Part shown: in pieces, positions 39,301 through 52,432 of the stretch
How the letters are laid out: each line of letters opens with the position of its first letter
How positions within the stretch are numbered: position 1 is the first letter of the stretch
NCBI GenBank assembly: GCA_025594325.1
Contig: JANHCV010000011.1
Location: forward strand, 558,001 to 622,000
Direction of reading: 5' to 3'
Origin: Blastocladiella emersonii ATCC 22665
Lineage: Eukaryota; Blastocladiomycota; Blastocladiomycetes; Blastocladiales; Blastocladiaceae
Length of the DNA stretch: 64,000 bases
The notes under the pieces: generated by a model
Database searches by the model: none
What the model saw: only the letters and a program-made list of their open reading frames with translations
What the model was told of the DNA's origin: nothing
Program-made: the position numbers and the translations under genes

Positions 39301-42300
39301 CGACGTCGAGCTCCTGGACGCCGGCGTCGCGGGCCTCGCGGGCGGGGAGGATGAGTTTGAGTTCCATAGTGTGCGACTCGATGGACACGTCGACGATTTC
39401 GGGTTCGGCGGGCTTGCGCATCCCCTCCTCGCGCGCGCGCTGCAGCTGCTGCCAGCACTCGAGGAGGAGCAGCGGTTCGAAGATGCGGTAGTACTCGTCG
39501 ACCGAAGAGAACCGGTCGGGGATGACGCGCGGGCGCGGGGGTTCCTGGCCGCCGGCGAACTTGACGACGGGCCGATCGCCGCCGGCGTGGAAGTCCCACT
39601 GCACGATGGCGCGCTCGAACGACTCGACGGGCGGGAGGAGCTTGTGGCGGAGCAGGCCCGAGGCGCCGCCGATGCGGCCGGCCGCGCCCGGGTTCATGCC
39701 GGGGATCCCGATCACCTGGACCTGCTTCTTCTGCGCGGCGCCGGCGCCGACGACCGCGACGGTACGCCGATCCTTGCCCGCGGCGCCGCCGCTGACCGAG
39801 TTGATCATCTGGAGCCGCTTCTCCTCGGTGCGGCGGCGGATTTCCTCGGTGCGCCGCGCATCGGCCTCCTCGGCCTCCTTCTTGCGCGCCTCCTCCTGCG
39901 CGAGCAGCTCCTCGCGCGTCACGACGGGTTTGCGCGGGACGATGGGCGCGGGCGGCGGGCGTTCGGCCGCGGGCGTCGACGAGCGCGTGAACGACGGGGT
40001 CTTGATGGACACGGCGGGCGAGCCGCGCGACTCGGGCTTGCTGCTGCCCGCCTTCGTGAACCAGCCGTCGAGCGTGCCACGGGCCTTGCCGGCGGCGACG
40101 AGGCTGGCGGTGCTGTTGCTGGCCGATGGCGGCGGCGGCGGCGAGGTGACCTCGATGATGTCGCCGTCCTCGTCGTCGTCCGAGTCCATTTTGACGTAAA
40201 AGTCGTCGTCGGGGATCGGCGGGCTCACGGGGCCGCCCGCGGTGCCGCGCGCTGCGGCCGGGGTCGGAACCGCGACGTTGGGCAGGATCTTGATCCCGTA
40301 CGCGGACGGCGCAGCGGGACCGGCGGGTGGTGGTGGTGGCGGCTTCTCGGGCGACGTGAGGTCGATGACCGGAGTCGACTGCGCCTGCACGGGTTGTGGT
40401 GGCGGAGCAGGTCGCGCCGCGGCCATGACGGTGAACGGCGTCGAGCCAAACTTGCCCATGGACGGCATCTGCTTGCGCGCGTCGATCATCTGCTGCTTCT
40501 TCTCAGCGGCGGCCCTGGCGGCAGCGATCTCGAAGGCGGCGCGGTCGGCGGGCGGGGCGCAGAAGAAGGAGACGTGCTCGAAGAGGCGGGCGCGCTTGTC
40601 CTCGTTGAACGTGGACTTTTTCCCCCTGGTGTCGGTGGCGATCTTCTCGACGAGGGCGACGGCGGGCTCGGTGAGCGGGATATCCTTGGCGCGGCACAGC
40701 GCGAGCGTCTCATCGAGCAGGCTGTAGACGGTCTCGGCAATGTCGACGTCACTGACGCGCGCCCACCGGGTCAGGCCGACGACGAGCTCGGACATGGCCG
40801 TCACGTACGGCGAGTCGGCGGCGGGCCAGCACGCGGTGCCGGCGGGGAGCCGGCCGATGATGCGTAGCAGGTTGCGGCAGTACTCGTGGGCGACGAGCTG
40901 CGTCGCGTTGAAGGCGTCGAAGTCGTCCTCGGAGCTCGCGTCGTTGTTGCCGATGAACAGGCCGACCGTGTAGAAGGAGGCGAGGAACCGCGTGAAGCAC
41001 GCGAACGCGTCGGGACGCCTTACGATGCCGACCATCTCGTCGCCAAACTTGAGCAGACGCTGCATGGCGTGCACGAACACGGCGCGGTACGCCTTGCCGA
41101 GTTTGGTGGAGTTGAGGGCGGAGAACCGGTCGAGCAGGTCGAGCGAGGCGGGCAGCATGCCCGGCAACTTGGCGAGCATCGACTGGCGCGTGCCGAACTG
41201 CGCCTGGGTCTCGAAGTGGTGCATCATCCACTGGTTGACGGTGGTGGTGACCTCGGTCGCGGTGCACGTCATGAGCGCGGGGAGCCACGCCGTGACGCGC
41301 GGCGCCGCGATGACGGCGGCGGTCAGGGCGGGGTCGTGCAGCAGGACGCTCTTGACGAGCTTGGGCAGCGCGAGGGCGTACTGCTCGAACCGCGCGTTGT
41401 AGATCTCGATGACGGCGCCGGGCACGGCGTGCCACGTCTCGCACAGCGGCGGGTGCGCGAGCACGCGGCCGCACGACTCGATGAGCGTGACGATCACGTC
41501 GGGCTCGAGCCGCGGCACGATCGCGTCGAGCGCCGTGTCGTCCACGAGGAGGCTGATGACCGGCGGCACGGTCAGGTCCTGCGGCAGGTACGACAGAGTC
41601 TCCTCGGCCTGGAGCAGCGCGCGCTCCCAGATGGCGACGAGCCAGGCGGCGTCGTAGGCGACGACGCGCGCGATTGCCTGGTTGCCCAGGTCGTCACGCG
41701 GGCGGTCGCCGAGGTAGCCGACGATGCGCGCGCGGACGGTGGGCGCGGCGAACGCGGTCCATGGCGCGGCCGAGTTGAGCGGCGTGTCGGGGGTCGAGAA
41801 CATGGACACGAGGCCGAGGGCGAGGCGCAGCATGATCTCGCGCATGTCGGCCGAGATGGGCGCGGGGACGGGCGCGCGCGGGAGGCCCGTGATCAGCATG
41901 TCGACGACGCGGTCGTACACGACGGCGAAGCAGTGCTTGCGCGGGGTGACGTGGTGCATGTGCGTGAGGAAGGGGACGATCCAGCCGATGAGGCGGGCCG
42001 GCACCGCGAGCATCGGGTTGGCCGTCAGGCCGGCCGCGGTCGCGATGTCGCACTCGGGGAGCGCGGCGACGTGGGCGGGGAGATTCTATGCGTGCGCGGC
42101 GGTTCATGAGCGACGTGATGGAGGGTCGATCGGGAATCACAGGCGCGTACCGACAGCGCATCGGTGCGGGCGAGGTACTGGGCCAGGTACGGGTGGTTGA
42201 GAACGCCCTCGATGAAGGCGACGGGGTGCTGCTCGGACTGGAACGTGGCCGGCGGCAGGGCGTCCGCGGCGGCGGCGTCGTCGCCCGAGACGGCGCGGGC

Positions 42301-42390
42301 GAGCTCGGCGAGCTGGGCAAAGAAGGCGGGCTCGTCGCCGAGGGCCACGCCCTTGGCAAACGACTGGAGGAAGGCGGCCGGGGGCATCAT
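36374..42390 (-). CDS. SEN1: Sen1/senataxin-type superfamily 1 RNA/DNA helicase
   Basis: Exons 42390-42151 and 42085-36374 give 1983 aa; the 65-nt intron is GTACGC...GCATAG. The first 900 residues form the helical Sen1 N-terminal region, then a Lys/Arg/Glu-rich linker. The Upf1-like helicase core spans about 1150-1680: QGPPGTGKTKTILGLL (Walker A, about 1177), VCAPSNAAVDEIAKRVL, VIIDEAAQSVE (DEAA, about 1388), VGDPNQLPPTV, QYRMHPQISYFPS, NTVDGFQGQEKDVIIIS and NVALTRAKFSLFVVG. The last 300 residues are Pro/Ser/Arg-rich. Sen1 terminates short non-coding transcription and unwinds R-loops; size is close to yeast Sen1 (2231 aa). Helicase motifs are all intact. Confidence 0.93.
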
Positions 42391-43169
42391 CGGCGTCGGG
42401 CGACCGGGTGCGACGCGCGGGCCAAAGGCGGTTTAATGGAGCAGCAGCAGCGGATCGGCGGGCTGTGCCGCGAGATGCATGTGAATTCCGTGGATTGCCG
42501 ATGGTCGGCCGCAGGGGTCGGTGGCCGCGACGAGTCGGGTCGGGACGAGGGACGGCGAGGTGAGACGGTGCGCTTCGACTCACCGCTGCAGCAGTGATCA
42601 CGGCCGCATGAGCGCGCTGCCATCCCTGTCGGCGCGGGAGGCACACGTGCGCCCAGCGTGATGGAATGCGAGGCAACGGGATAGCCCATGGGCCATCACG
42701 AAATGAGGGCAAAGCCGCCCACGTGCGTGTGGCGCCGCAGCTGGTCTTGTTCATATCGCCGCCGGGCTGACGCGCCGCCTTCATCATGTTGGCGCGGCCA
42801 GCGCAAGGGCGCGGCCGAGCTGTGTGTGTGTGTTCGCTTGTGGTGCCTGCGTGCGTGCGTTCCTGCAGCAGAGTGCTGCGCCTCCCTCGCCCATAAGAGG
42901 TGCCCGCGTCCCCGCCGACCTTCCACTTTGACCGCCAACTTCCGTCCGCGCTCTCTCTCTCCCACATCAAGTGTGCCACTCGCCACAGACTCGACGCAGC
43001 TCACGCATCGACACTTCCCGCCTTGCTCGCGCTCCACTCCTGCCGCGACCTCGCCGGACCTGCCTGCTGCGCCCGCGTGCTGCACTCTCGACGACTGCCG
43101 CCACCGACTTCAACGACTGAGCAGAGAGACGGACCGGAAGCCTACCCGCATCCCACTACCACCGCCACC
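42391..43169. other. Divergent intergenic region (SEN1 / MAPK)
   Basis: No gene supported. It contains a (TG)n tract at about 42820-42834 and a CT tract at about 42949-42962, then a CT/AC-rich MAPK leader up to the start codon. No TCAGGTG box found. Confidence 0.45.
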
Positions 43170-44469
<1,300 letters not shown>

Positions 44470-44661
44470 ACGTTTGTCATTGATTCTTCCTAGTTTCCCT
44501 TCCATCTCATTTGTTTCCTCCACTCTCTACCACGTACCTGCACTGTTGCATCCTGTACATATAACTTCGATGTCACTTGCCTCATCATCGTCTGCTGCTG
44601 GTTCAAGGGAGGGAATGATGTGTGTATATGTGCAACTGCTTGAATATCTCGCGGACACGTC

Positions 44662-46511
44662 TCAGTAGTGCCCCGCCATCGCCGCGCGCGCGTGCTCGTC
44701 GCTCTCGACACCCATGAGCCCCGGCCCGTCGTGCTCGGGCGGGAGGCCCGGGTGCTTGAACTTGATCTCGCGCTGGAGCGCGGTCGAGAGCGAGGCGACG
44801 TTAGCCGAGAGCCCGAGGTGCGACTGCAGGAACAGGCCGACGTCCGTGTTCTCGTGGTTGCCTCGCAGCGCCTCGGATCCACGCCCGTACGCGTACAGGT
44901 TCACGTCGACCCCCGAGTGGCCGTGCGTCGACCACCCGAGCTGCGCACGCACCGAGATGGCCGTGGCCAGCGCGTACTCGCGCTCGGTGCCGAGCCGCGC
45001 CGGGTCGCACAGGTACGCGAGCTCGTCGGGCGTCAGGTCCGTGACGCCGAGGTCGCGGGCCACGAGGTCGGCGACGAGCTTCTCGGGCGACTTGGGGCCC
45101 GCGGGTGAGGCGAGCTCCGAGTTGATGGCGGCGGCGAGGGCGACCGTCGACTTGCGCTGGCGCGCGACCACGTCGGGCTTCCACAGGTACTCGGGGTACT
45201 TGGCCGAGACCTGGCGGGCAAGGGCGAGGCCGCCCGTCTCGTGGTCCGAGGTGCTGACCATGACCGTGTCGGGGTGGCGGTCGACAAAGGCGCGGACGGC
45301 GGCAATGGTGCGGTAGTACATGAGGATCTCGTGGGCGTGGGTGCCCGGGTCGTTGGAGTGGGCGGCCATGTCGATGCGCGAGCCCTCGATCATGAGGAAG
45401 AAGCCGGGCGACGTCGGGTCGGCGTCGGTCGCGTTGCGCAGGAGCTCGAGGCCGCGCACGGCCATGTCGACGAGCGCGGGCTCCTTGGCCGGGTCGCGGT
45501 CGAGCTCGTACGACATGTGGTCGGGCGTGAAGACGCCGAGCGCGGGCAGCTGGGTGCTCGACGTCAGCGCGTCGAAGTCGGCGCGCGTCGTCAGGACCGT
45601 GAGCCCCTGCTGCTTGGCCTCGGCGAGAAGGTCGCGCTCGTCTTCGCGGATCGACTCGGGGTGGCCGAGCGGCACAAAGTGGCGGCGGCCCCCGCCGAGC
45701 ATCAGGTCGGCCGAGCGGCCAATGAGCGGGAGGTCGCCCAGCTGCTGCTCGGCAATGTCGTTCTCGTAGTCGCGCCACAGGACGTGCGAGTTGAACGAGG
45801 CCGGGGTGGCGTGGGTGATGCGCGAGGTGACGACGAGGCCTGTCTTGTAGCCGGCGAGCTTGGCGGCCTCGAAGACAGTAGCGCAGGGCTGCTGGTCGGC
45901 CGTGACTACGACGAGATGGAGCGTGAGATGAGGATCACGGATGCGATCACACCCAAGGAAACCGTACCGCCAATGGCGCCGTTGTACGACTTGCGGGCGC
46001 ACGAGAAGGCGGTGGCGCCGGCGGCCGAGTCGGTGACCCAGCTGCTCGAGGAGCGTGTGCGCGAGGTGCCGACGAGGATCTCGTCGAGCGGGGTGGTCGG
46101 CCCCCACCAGTCGGCGGGCGCGCCGTCGCGGTTCGAGTCCTTGTCGCCGCCGCGGCCGAGCTCGTGGAACATGGTGCGGCCGAAGGTCTCGGAGGCGGGG
46201 CCGAAGCCGTCCGACACCATCATGATCACGTTGCGCTTGCGGGCAGCGGGCGGCGAGGTGGAGGCGGGCGGGGCGTGGATGCCGGCGTGCGGGTCGACGC
46301 GGCCGTCGCGGCCCAGCACGTCGTGGCCCGTCAGGGCGAGCAGCAGGCCGCCGCCCAGGACCACCGACACGGCCGTCAGCAGGGCAATGGCCGTCTTGGC
46401 CGACGCGTTGAACTTGGCCGACGATTTGGGCGCGGGCAGGGCGCGCTCGGCGTCGACGACGGGCGAGACGGCGAGGAGCGGGTCGCGCTCCGAGGTGTTG
46501 GGCGCGGCCAT
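44662..46511 (-). CDS. PHO8: Vacuolar-type alkaline phosphatase (Pho8-like)
   Basis: Exons 46511-45968 and 45905-44662 give 595 aa; the 62-nt intron is GTACGG...CGTAG. A short cytosolic tail (MAAPNTSERDPLLAVSPVVD) with an acidic dileucine-type ERDPLL signal precedes one signal-anchor helix at about 40-60. This is the Pho8 type II layout, with AP-3-type vacuolar sorting. Catalytic motifs: IMMVSDGFGPAS (metal Asp), VTDSAAGATAFSC with nucleophile Ser162, TSRITHATPA, MIEGSRIDMAAHSND, STSDHETGG and STHGHSGVDV. The junction gives YNGAIGVTADQQPCATVFEA, which matches the family. The enzyme hydrolyses phosphomonoesters with two Zn and one Mg in the vacuole. Divergent from array B copy 1. Confidence 0.94.
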
Positions 46512-46790
46512 GGTGTGTGCGTGCGGGTAGTGCAGGTGGTTTGGGAGCAAGGGGTGGTGGAGCGAGCGGCGCTCGCGTGCAGGAAGAGGTGGGTCAGGCA
46601 CGGGAGGCAGGCTCGCGATGTGTTGCTGTTGTGGTGTTGCGTGCGGTTGGTGGTACAGATGATAAAGGGGGAGAGGCGAGGCTCTCCGGCGATGGGCGAA
46701 AGGGAGAGAGAGAGAGCGAGAGGATCGGCGCGCGGGAAGAGGGGCCGAAGCGCGCGTCGCTCAGCCGAGGCTCAAGAGGTGACGGGTGGA

Positions 46791-46799
46791 TCAGGTGAC
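46791..46799. promoter_or_regulatory. TCAGGTGAC box in PHO8 promoter
   Basis: Nine-base match to the boxes at 3922 and 36207, 280 bp upstream of the PHO8 start. Confidence 0.35.
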
Positions 46800-47683
46800 C
46801 GCAGCGACGCGTTTTCGCGGTTCGCGTTGTTCAGCCGGGCGAGCCCGATCGGGCGCTCGGCCGCCGTCCCACGGCCCCATCGGCGCACGCACGCCCTCGT
46901 CTTCGCCCTTGATTGTTTTGCGTGGCAGCGCGGGCTAGCTCGGCAAATTTCTTCTCATGGCGCGCAAGCACGGAGAGGGCGAGCAGTGTGCGCACGGGGA
47001 GGGGGTCCATCGGGGCCAAGCATGGCCAGAGAGCGGAGGCGCGACCGAGCCACCCCCGTGCGCAGGCGGCCGCGCGCTCTCGCTCTCTCCCACCCGCGTT
47101 TGCGGTTGATAACTTCAGTCAAGCCTGTCCGCGACGCAAGCGAGCCCGTCACCCCACCCGTCGCCCGCGACACGTCCCTCGTCCCGCACATCCCACACGT
47201 CCCGCACCCACCGGCCCGCGCGCGCGCGTCGCGCCGATCCCCGCTCTCCCATCCCCCATCGGGCATCACCCGCCTCATCACCCTCGCCCTCACCCGCTGC
47301 ACTCGCCTCGCCCCGACTACCACCATCCTCCCGATCTGCTGCTCTTGCGCAACATTGCGCGCTGCAACCGCACCCGACCCGCGCCCGTCCTTCGCGCCGC
47401 GCCACCCGTAGACCGGCGCTGCCCGTCCTCGCACGCGCGCCTCAGCGACCCGCTGGCCACTGGTGCGTCCTTCTCTTGCCTCGGCCGTGCGAGCGTGTGG
47501 GCAAGTTGGCAGCCCGCGCTCGCACGCCCCTCGCGCGATGATGACGCCGGCCGGGCCTGACCGCTGCTGCGCACAACGCGCACGCCCGTGCGTGTAGCCA
47601 TCGACTCGACACCTGCCGCGTGCGTGCGCCCCACGTGCCGCCGCGAACCCGTGTCTCCCACCCACCGACGCGTCGGCCTCGCG

Positions 47684-47696
47684 CACGTGCCACGTG
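47684..47696. promoter_or_regulatory. Twin CACGTG E-boxes upstream of B1 and PHO8
   Basis: CACGTGCCACGTG holds two E-box cores in direct succession. CACGTG is the Pho4/Cbf1 target in yeasts, and PHO8 is a classic Pho4 target. However, the pair is 1.2 kb from PHO8 and only about 270 bp from B1, so B1 is the likelier target. Confidence 0.4.
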
Positions 47697-47966
47697 GTAC
47701 GCGTTCTTTTTCTTGTTCCCCTCCCCTTGCTTGTTCCATCCCCCGACAACGACCCCGTCCCTCTTCTCCCGCCGGGTCCGTGGTTCGCCCCCTTCTCCCC
47801 CCGCTTCCATCGAGTCCTCGACTCCTCGATTGAGCGCCGCTGACTCACAGCCCGCGCGCGCGTCCCCTCCAGACCTTCGGCGTGCCGCACCTCCACCACC
47901 ACCACCTCACCTCCACCACGACCCGCCCGCATCGCCGTCTGCCGACCGCGCCATCCATCCACCGCC

Positions 47967-50900
47967 ATGGCCGACAACTGGGTCAACGTCCAAAGCGACC
48001 GCGACTTTGGCGACGACGAGGACGACGTCGCGCCGCCGCGCCGCCCCTTCGACCCGTCCAAGCTGCACGAGAGCCCGCTCAGCACCATCCTCCCCGCCAT
48101 CGTGCCGAATGAGGCCCCGCCGCCCCGCTCGCGTCCACCAGCGCACTTCTCGCCGCGCGCCGGCCTCCTCTTTGCCCACAATCTCGCCGCCTCGTCCCTC
48201 GCCGCGCCCTCGGCGACGCCGCCGCTCGCTGCTGCCGCCGTGCCCCGCTCGCGCTCCACCTCGCGCCTGTCCGACACCGACTCGGCCTTCTACCACTCGG
48301 TCTCCGCCGCGGCCACCATCCGCCAGCTGCCCCTCCCCGCCTACCTCGCCTCGCCGGCCATGGCCCGCGACGACGAGGACGACGACCGCGGCCGGAGTCG
48401 CCCGCTGCACCGCACCACCTCTCGCTCGCGCATCCCCATGCCCGATCCTACCCCCGCCATTTCCTCGCCGCCCGACACGGACGAGGAGCTCGCCCTGACC
48501 CCCGAGCTGCCGGTGCGCGCTGCGCTCCCGACGCCGCGCCCGACCGCCACCGAGTTTGACGACCGCTCCAACACCTCGGCCTTCCTCGAGTTTTGCGCCG
48601 CCAACACGAGCTCCATCTCGTACTCGTCCTCCCTCTCCGACTCTCTCCTCTCCATCGGATCGGCCCAGGACGGCACCGGCCGCACGCTCTCGCCCGTCCT
48701 GCGCGCCAGCGCCCCCTTCGACCTCGACGACACGTCCATCCTCACCGACCCCGACCTCACCATCCCCATCTTCGTCAACCCGCTCGACCATGCCGACGCC
48801 GACGCCGAGGCTGCCGCCGCGATCCCGGTCCCACCCTCGCCGCACCGGTCGCACCCGTGTCGCGCTTCCCGCTACGGCCTCGACGGCTCGCGCGAGCTCG
48901 GCGCCTCGGCCGAGTTCGAAATGGTCGACGGCCCCGCGAGCGGCTCGCTCGCCATGCTCGGCAGCCACATTCGCCCGCGGCCCGCGCCGCCGGGCTACGC
49001 CGTGGCCAGCCCGAGCTCGGCCGTCATGGCTGGCCTCGTACACGGCCTCGAGAGCAGCCGCGCCATCGCCTCGCCCAACACCACCTTCGACGATGCCGCA
49101 AGCACCCCGCCGGGCTCGTGCGACCAGTCGCGCTGCGACTCTACCGACCTCCTCAACCCGCACTTTTCGCCGACCGTCTCGACGCTCTCGACCTTCCCCG
49201 CCAGCGCCGAAGGCCTCGACCGCGACCACGCCGCTGCCCCCGCTGCCGCCGCCGCCCACGGCGCGTCGAGTCGGGCCGCATCGCGCAACTCGGACTACGA
49301 CTACGACTACCACCTCGCCGGCTCGTCACACTCGCACTACGCCTCGTCCATCCATCGTGCCGCGACCCCGCCGCTGATCTTCGACGACACGCCCGCCGCG
49401 CCCTCGGCCGCGACGCCGCCGCTACTCGACGACCTCGACTCGCCGCCACCGCCGTGCCACCGCTACGGCCCGCAGACCACTTCCACGACGGCGGCGGCGC
49501 CCGCTATGCCCGCGATGCTCGCGTCGCCGGCACCGTCGTTTGGCGAGCAGACGGGCGTCAGCGAGCCCGCGAGCCTCGCCTCCAGCACGGCGACGGTTCG
49601 CGCCGGTGACCACGACTACAATCGTGACCACGACCGCTACCTCGCCGCGCACACGTCGGCCCTCTCGAGCTCGAGCACTTCCAGCTTCGACGACCTGACC
49701 ACGCCGACTGGGGCCCGCTCGCCCGTCTCGGACCACGAGCGCGACCTGATCACGCCCGTCCCGGACCACGCCCGGGACCAGGTCACGCCCGTCCCCGGCG
49801 ACAGGTACCCGCAGCAGCTTCGTGGATCTCGTTCCCCGCTGACCGACGGGCTCGGGTTCTACATGGGCGCCCGCGACCACGAGTACTCGCCCCCCTCGTC
49901 GCCCATCATCCGGAGCCGGCCAACGCCCGCGTACGGCGTGCCACCGGTCGTGTCGCCGGCACGCAGCATCGCTTCATCGTCGTCCTCGGTGGCCACGCTA
50001 CGGGCGCGTCCTCGGCGGGCGCAGCCCATGGTCGACGACTCGCTCTCGTCGCTGTTCCCGCTGCCGCTCGCCCCGGCCGTCTCGGCGCCTGTCGCGCCCT
50101 CAGTCGTGTCGGCGGTCGCGCCTTCGGTTGTCGATGCGCAGCAGGCCGCCGAAACTCCCGAGTCGCTCGTGTCGTCGCTCAACTGGCAGCGGCGAGTGTA
50201 CCTGGTGTCGCCGACTGCTGCTGCGACACCCGCGTCTACAGCCTCGTCCATTGCGTCGTCGTTCGTATGGTCCGCGTCGGCCGCGGCGCTCTGGGCCGTG
50301 TGGCGGATGGTCTGCATCACGTTCAAGTTCCTGCGGCTCCTCGTCATCTGTACGCCTTCTCGCACTCGCGCTGCCTCATCACGGACTCAAACTCACCCAC
50401 TCGTTTTCAATGGTAGTCTCTGTCGTGGCCGGCCTCAGCATCTTCTGCTTCAACCTCTTCTACAACGTCAAGGCGTGCTCGGCGTCGCGCGGCCACATCC
50501 TCTGGGAGTTCCCCGAGTGGGGCTTTCCGTCGTACGCGTGCCACACGACGCTCGACACGATCAAGCCCGTGGTCGACGTCGCACGCTCGTTCGCGTTCGC
50601 CGTCAACTTCCACGTCCCGAACGACCGCCTGTACGGATACCAGGCCGAGCTCGAGCAGATCGGGCGCCAGATCCGCGACGCCCGCAACGGCGAGGTGCGG
50701 CGAAACGAGAAGGAGACGGCCGCGCGTGAAGCGGGGGTCAAGCGCGAGAAGTCGTCGATCTGGGGGGTGTGGTGGCGGCCGTTTGGACTGGCAGCGCCTG
50801 GGACCGGGCCCGACGGTCACGGTCATGGTCATGGTCATGGTCCTCAACTGCCCACGCCGCCCGCGTCCAAGGACGCCCCGCCGGCGACCATGGCCGAGCT

Positions 50901-52053
50901 CGAGGCCAGGCTGGCCAAGGGCAACCTGGAGTACGCCAAGAACAAGGAGCTGCTCACGGGCGACGTGGAGCAAATTGCTGGCCTGATCGAGGACGCGGCG
51001 GTCGCCGTACGCGTCGCCGACAAGGCCATGCTCAACCTCGAGCGCGGCATCGACACGTTCCGCGTCTCGCTCCGCATCAAGCTCAAGGCCATCCTCAAGG
51101 TCCTCGACTTTGCCGGCGACCAGCACACCGTCCTCTCGGTGCTGTTCGAGTCGGGCCGCGAGGCGACGGCCGCGCTCGAGCTGCGCGGCGAGGAGCTCCG
51201 CTACACGATCGAGGAGCAGCTCCTGCGGCTGCGCAACCTCGCCGCCGCGGCCCACGAAGCCGTCGGCGACGCCGACAGCAAGGTCAACCTCGTCATCACC
51301 CACGTCAACTCGGCGCTCATGAAGCTCCAGAAGAGCGACGTGGCGGCCGAGGTCGAGGTCCTTCTCCGCGAGCGCCGCCGCAAGGAATGCCACGACGCGG
51401 CGGCCGGCGCCGAGTGTGAGGACGGCGTCGCCAGCGAGCACGGCGACGACCGGCCCATCCATGGCGAACGCGTGCGCAACCTCCTGTCCATGCTGCTCAC
51501 GTTCCCGGCCAAGGACGGCTCCGGTGGCGCCAGTGGCTCGTCGTCGACGTCGTGGGACGACATGGACGACGCGGCGCGCGCCAAGGTGACGGCCGAGCAG
51601 TGGCACCGGCAGAAGATCGAGGGCCTCCTGACCAAGCTCGCCAAGCGGACGCAGATCATGCTCAACAACATCGGCAAGCTCTTCCAGGACCTGGACGAGT
51701 TCGAGGTCCAGCTCGCCGAGGCCTACCACCAGGCGCGCGACGCGGCCAAGAAGCGCAACGAGTCCAACAACATGATCGACGTGCTGCGCCGCGGGACCGG
51801 CAGCAGGGCGAGCTCATTGGCGACGTTCGGGACCACGACGCTCGACATCGAGGAGGAGATCCACGAGGTGCTCAACTTCATCGCCCACGGCCCGGCCGCG
51901 TCCGCGTCCTCGTCCAAGGGCTCGCCGTCAACACGGGCACGCTCGGACGCGCGGCAGAAACAGCAGCAGCAACAGCAGCAGCAGCAGCAGAAGGTTGTGA
52001 CCCTCGAGCAGCCGCGGGTGCCGCCACAACAGGACGCGGCGGTGCTGGCGTGA
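47967..52053 (+). CDS. Array B copy 1: large membrane protein with long helical domain
   Basis: Exons 47967-50349 and 50417-52053 give 1339 aa; the intron is GTACGC...GGTAG. The start context is ACCGCCATGG. The first 760 residues are disordered, Ser/Asp/Pro-rich, with direct repeats such as HERDLITPVPDHARDQVTPV. Then comes a hydrophobic pair (AAALWAVWRMVCITFKFL and VIFSVVAGLSIFCFNLFYNV), the second spanning the splice junction. Next is the family block VKACSASRGHILWEF...YACHTTLDTIKP, then about 430 residues of mostly helix with a (GH)n linker encoded by GGTCAY repeats. It ends EFEVQLAEAYHQARDAAKKR and a polyQ. Shared with B3: the ACS.SRG motif, a Cys before the TTL/STL motif, and the QLAEA helix. 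No known family recognised. Confidence 0.75.
50815..50844 (+). repeat. GGTCAY hexanucleotide repeat coding (GH)n
   Basis: Five tandem units (GGTCAC, three GGTCAT, GGTCCT) inside B1 encode GHGHGHGHGP. Missing from B3, so a recent expansion in the linker. Confidence 0.8.
51961..51990 (+). repeat. CAG/CAA repeat coding polyglutamine in B1
   Basis: Ten consecutive Gln codons (nine CAG, one CAA) near the B1 C-terminus. An in-frame trinucleotide microsatellite, likely length-variable between strains. Confidence 0.9.
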
Positions 52054-52432
52054 GTCTGGTGCAGCATCCTATTTATTCGCGCATACCCATCCCTCGAACA
52101 CCATTTTATTTCACGACTCAATCATTGATTCCACGTTTTCTCGCCGCCACCCGTCGTCGACTCGACCTTAGGGGCTCGCTCGCGTTGGACGTGTCGGCGT
52201 GACCGACCCGGCGGAGTGGCTTGCCGCCGCCACGCAAGCAGATCCGCCCGCTGCTCCGCCCGCTTCTGACGCTCGCTTGCGACGGAAGCGCCCTCACTGC
52301 AAAGGCAACGGAGACAAATGTATGAATGAGACTTGCTGCAAAACGTTTATGCCCTTGGTTTGACGGCGAGATCCGTGAAAATGTAGCCCGCGCGACACTT
52401 TCTGCCTTACTTGGCTTTCCAGCAGCACTAAA
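52054..52432. other. Intergenic region between B1 and B2
   Basis: Contains an AT-rich 3' end (CACCATTTTATTTC at about 52099-52112). Base composition falls steadily from about 52270 into B2. No gene seen. Confidence 0.4.

Larger units (their letters stand above)
46512..47966. other. Long divergent intergenic region (PHO8 / B1)
   Basis: 1.45 kb with no supportable gene. Open frames on both strands are Arg-, Ala- or Pro-rich with no domain. Contents: TCAGGTGAC at 46791-46799 (280 bp before PHO8) and two CACGTG boxes one base apart at 47684-47689 and 47691-47696 (270 bp before B1). A long pyrimidine-rich leader runs into B1. A non-coding RNA could be hidden here, but I see no sign of one. Confidence 0.45.

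Noticed and set aside
46955-47900. Several Arg/Pro-rich frames on both strands upstream of B1
   Set aside because: Composition-driven, without conserved motifs or splice continuity.
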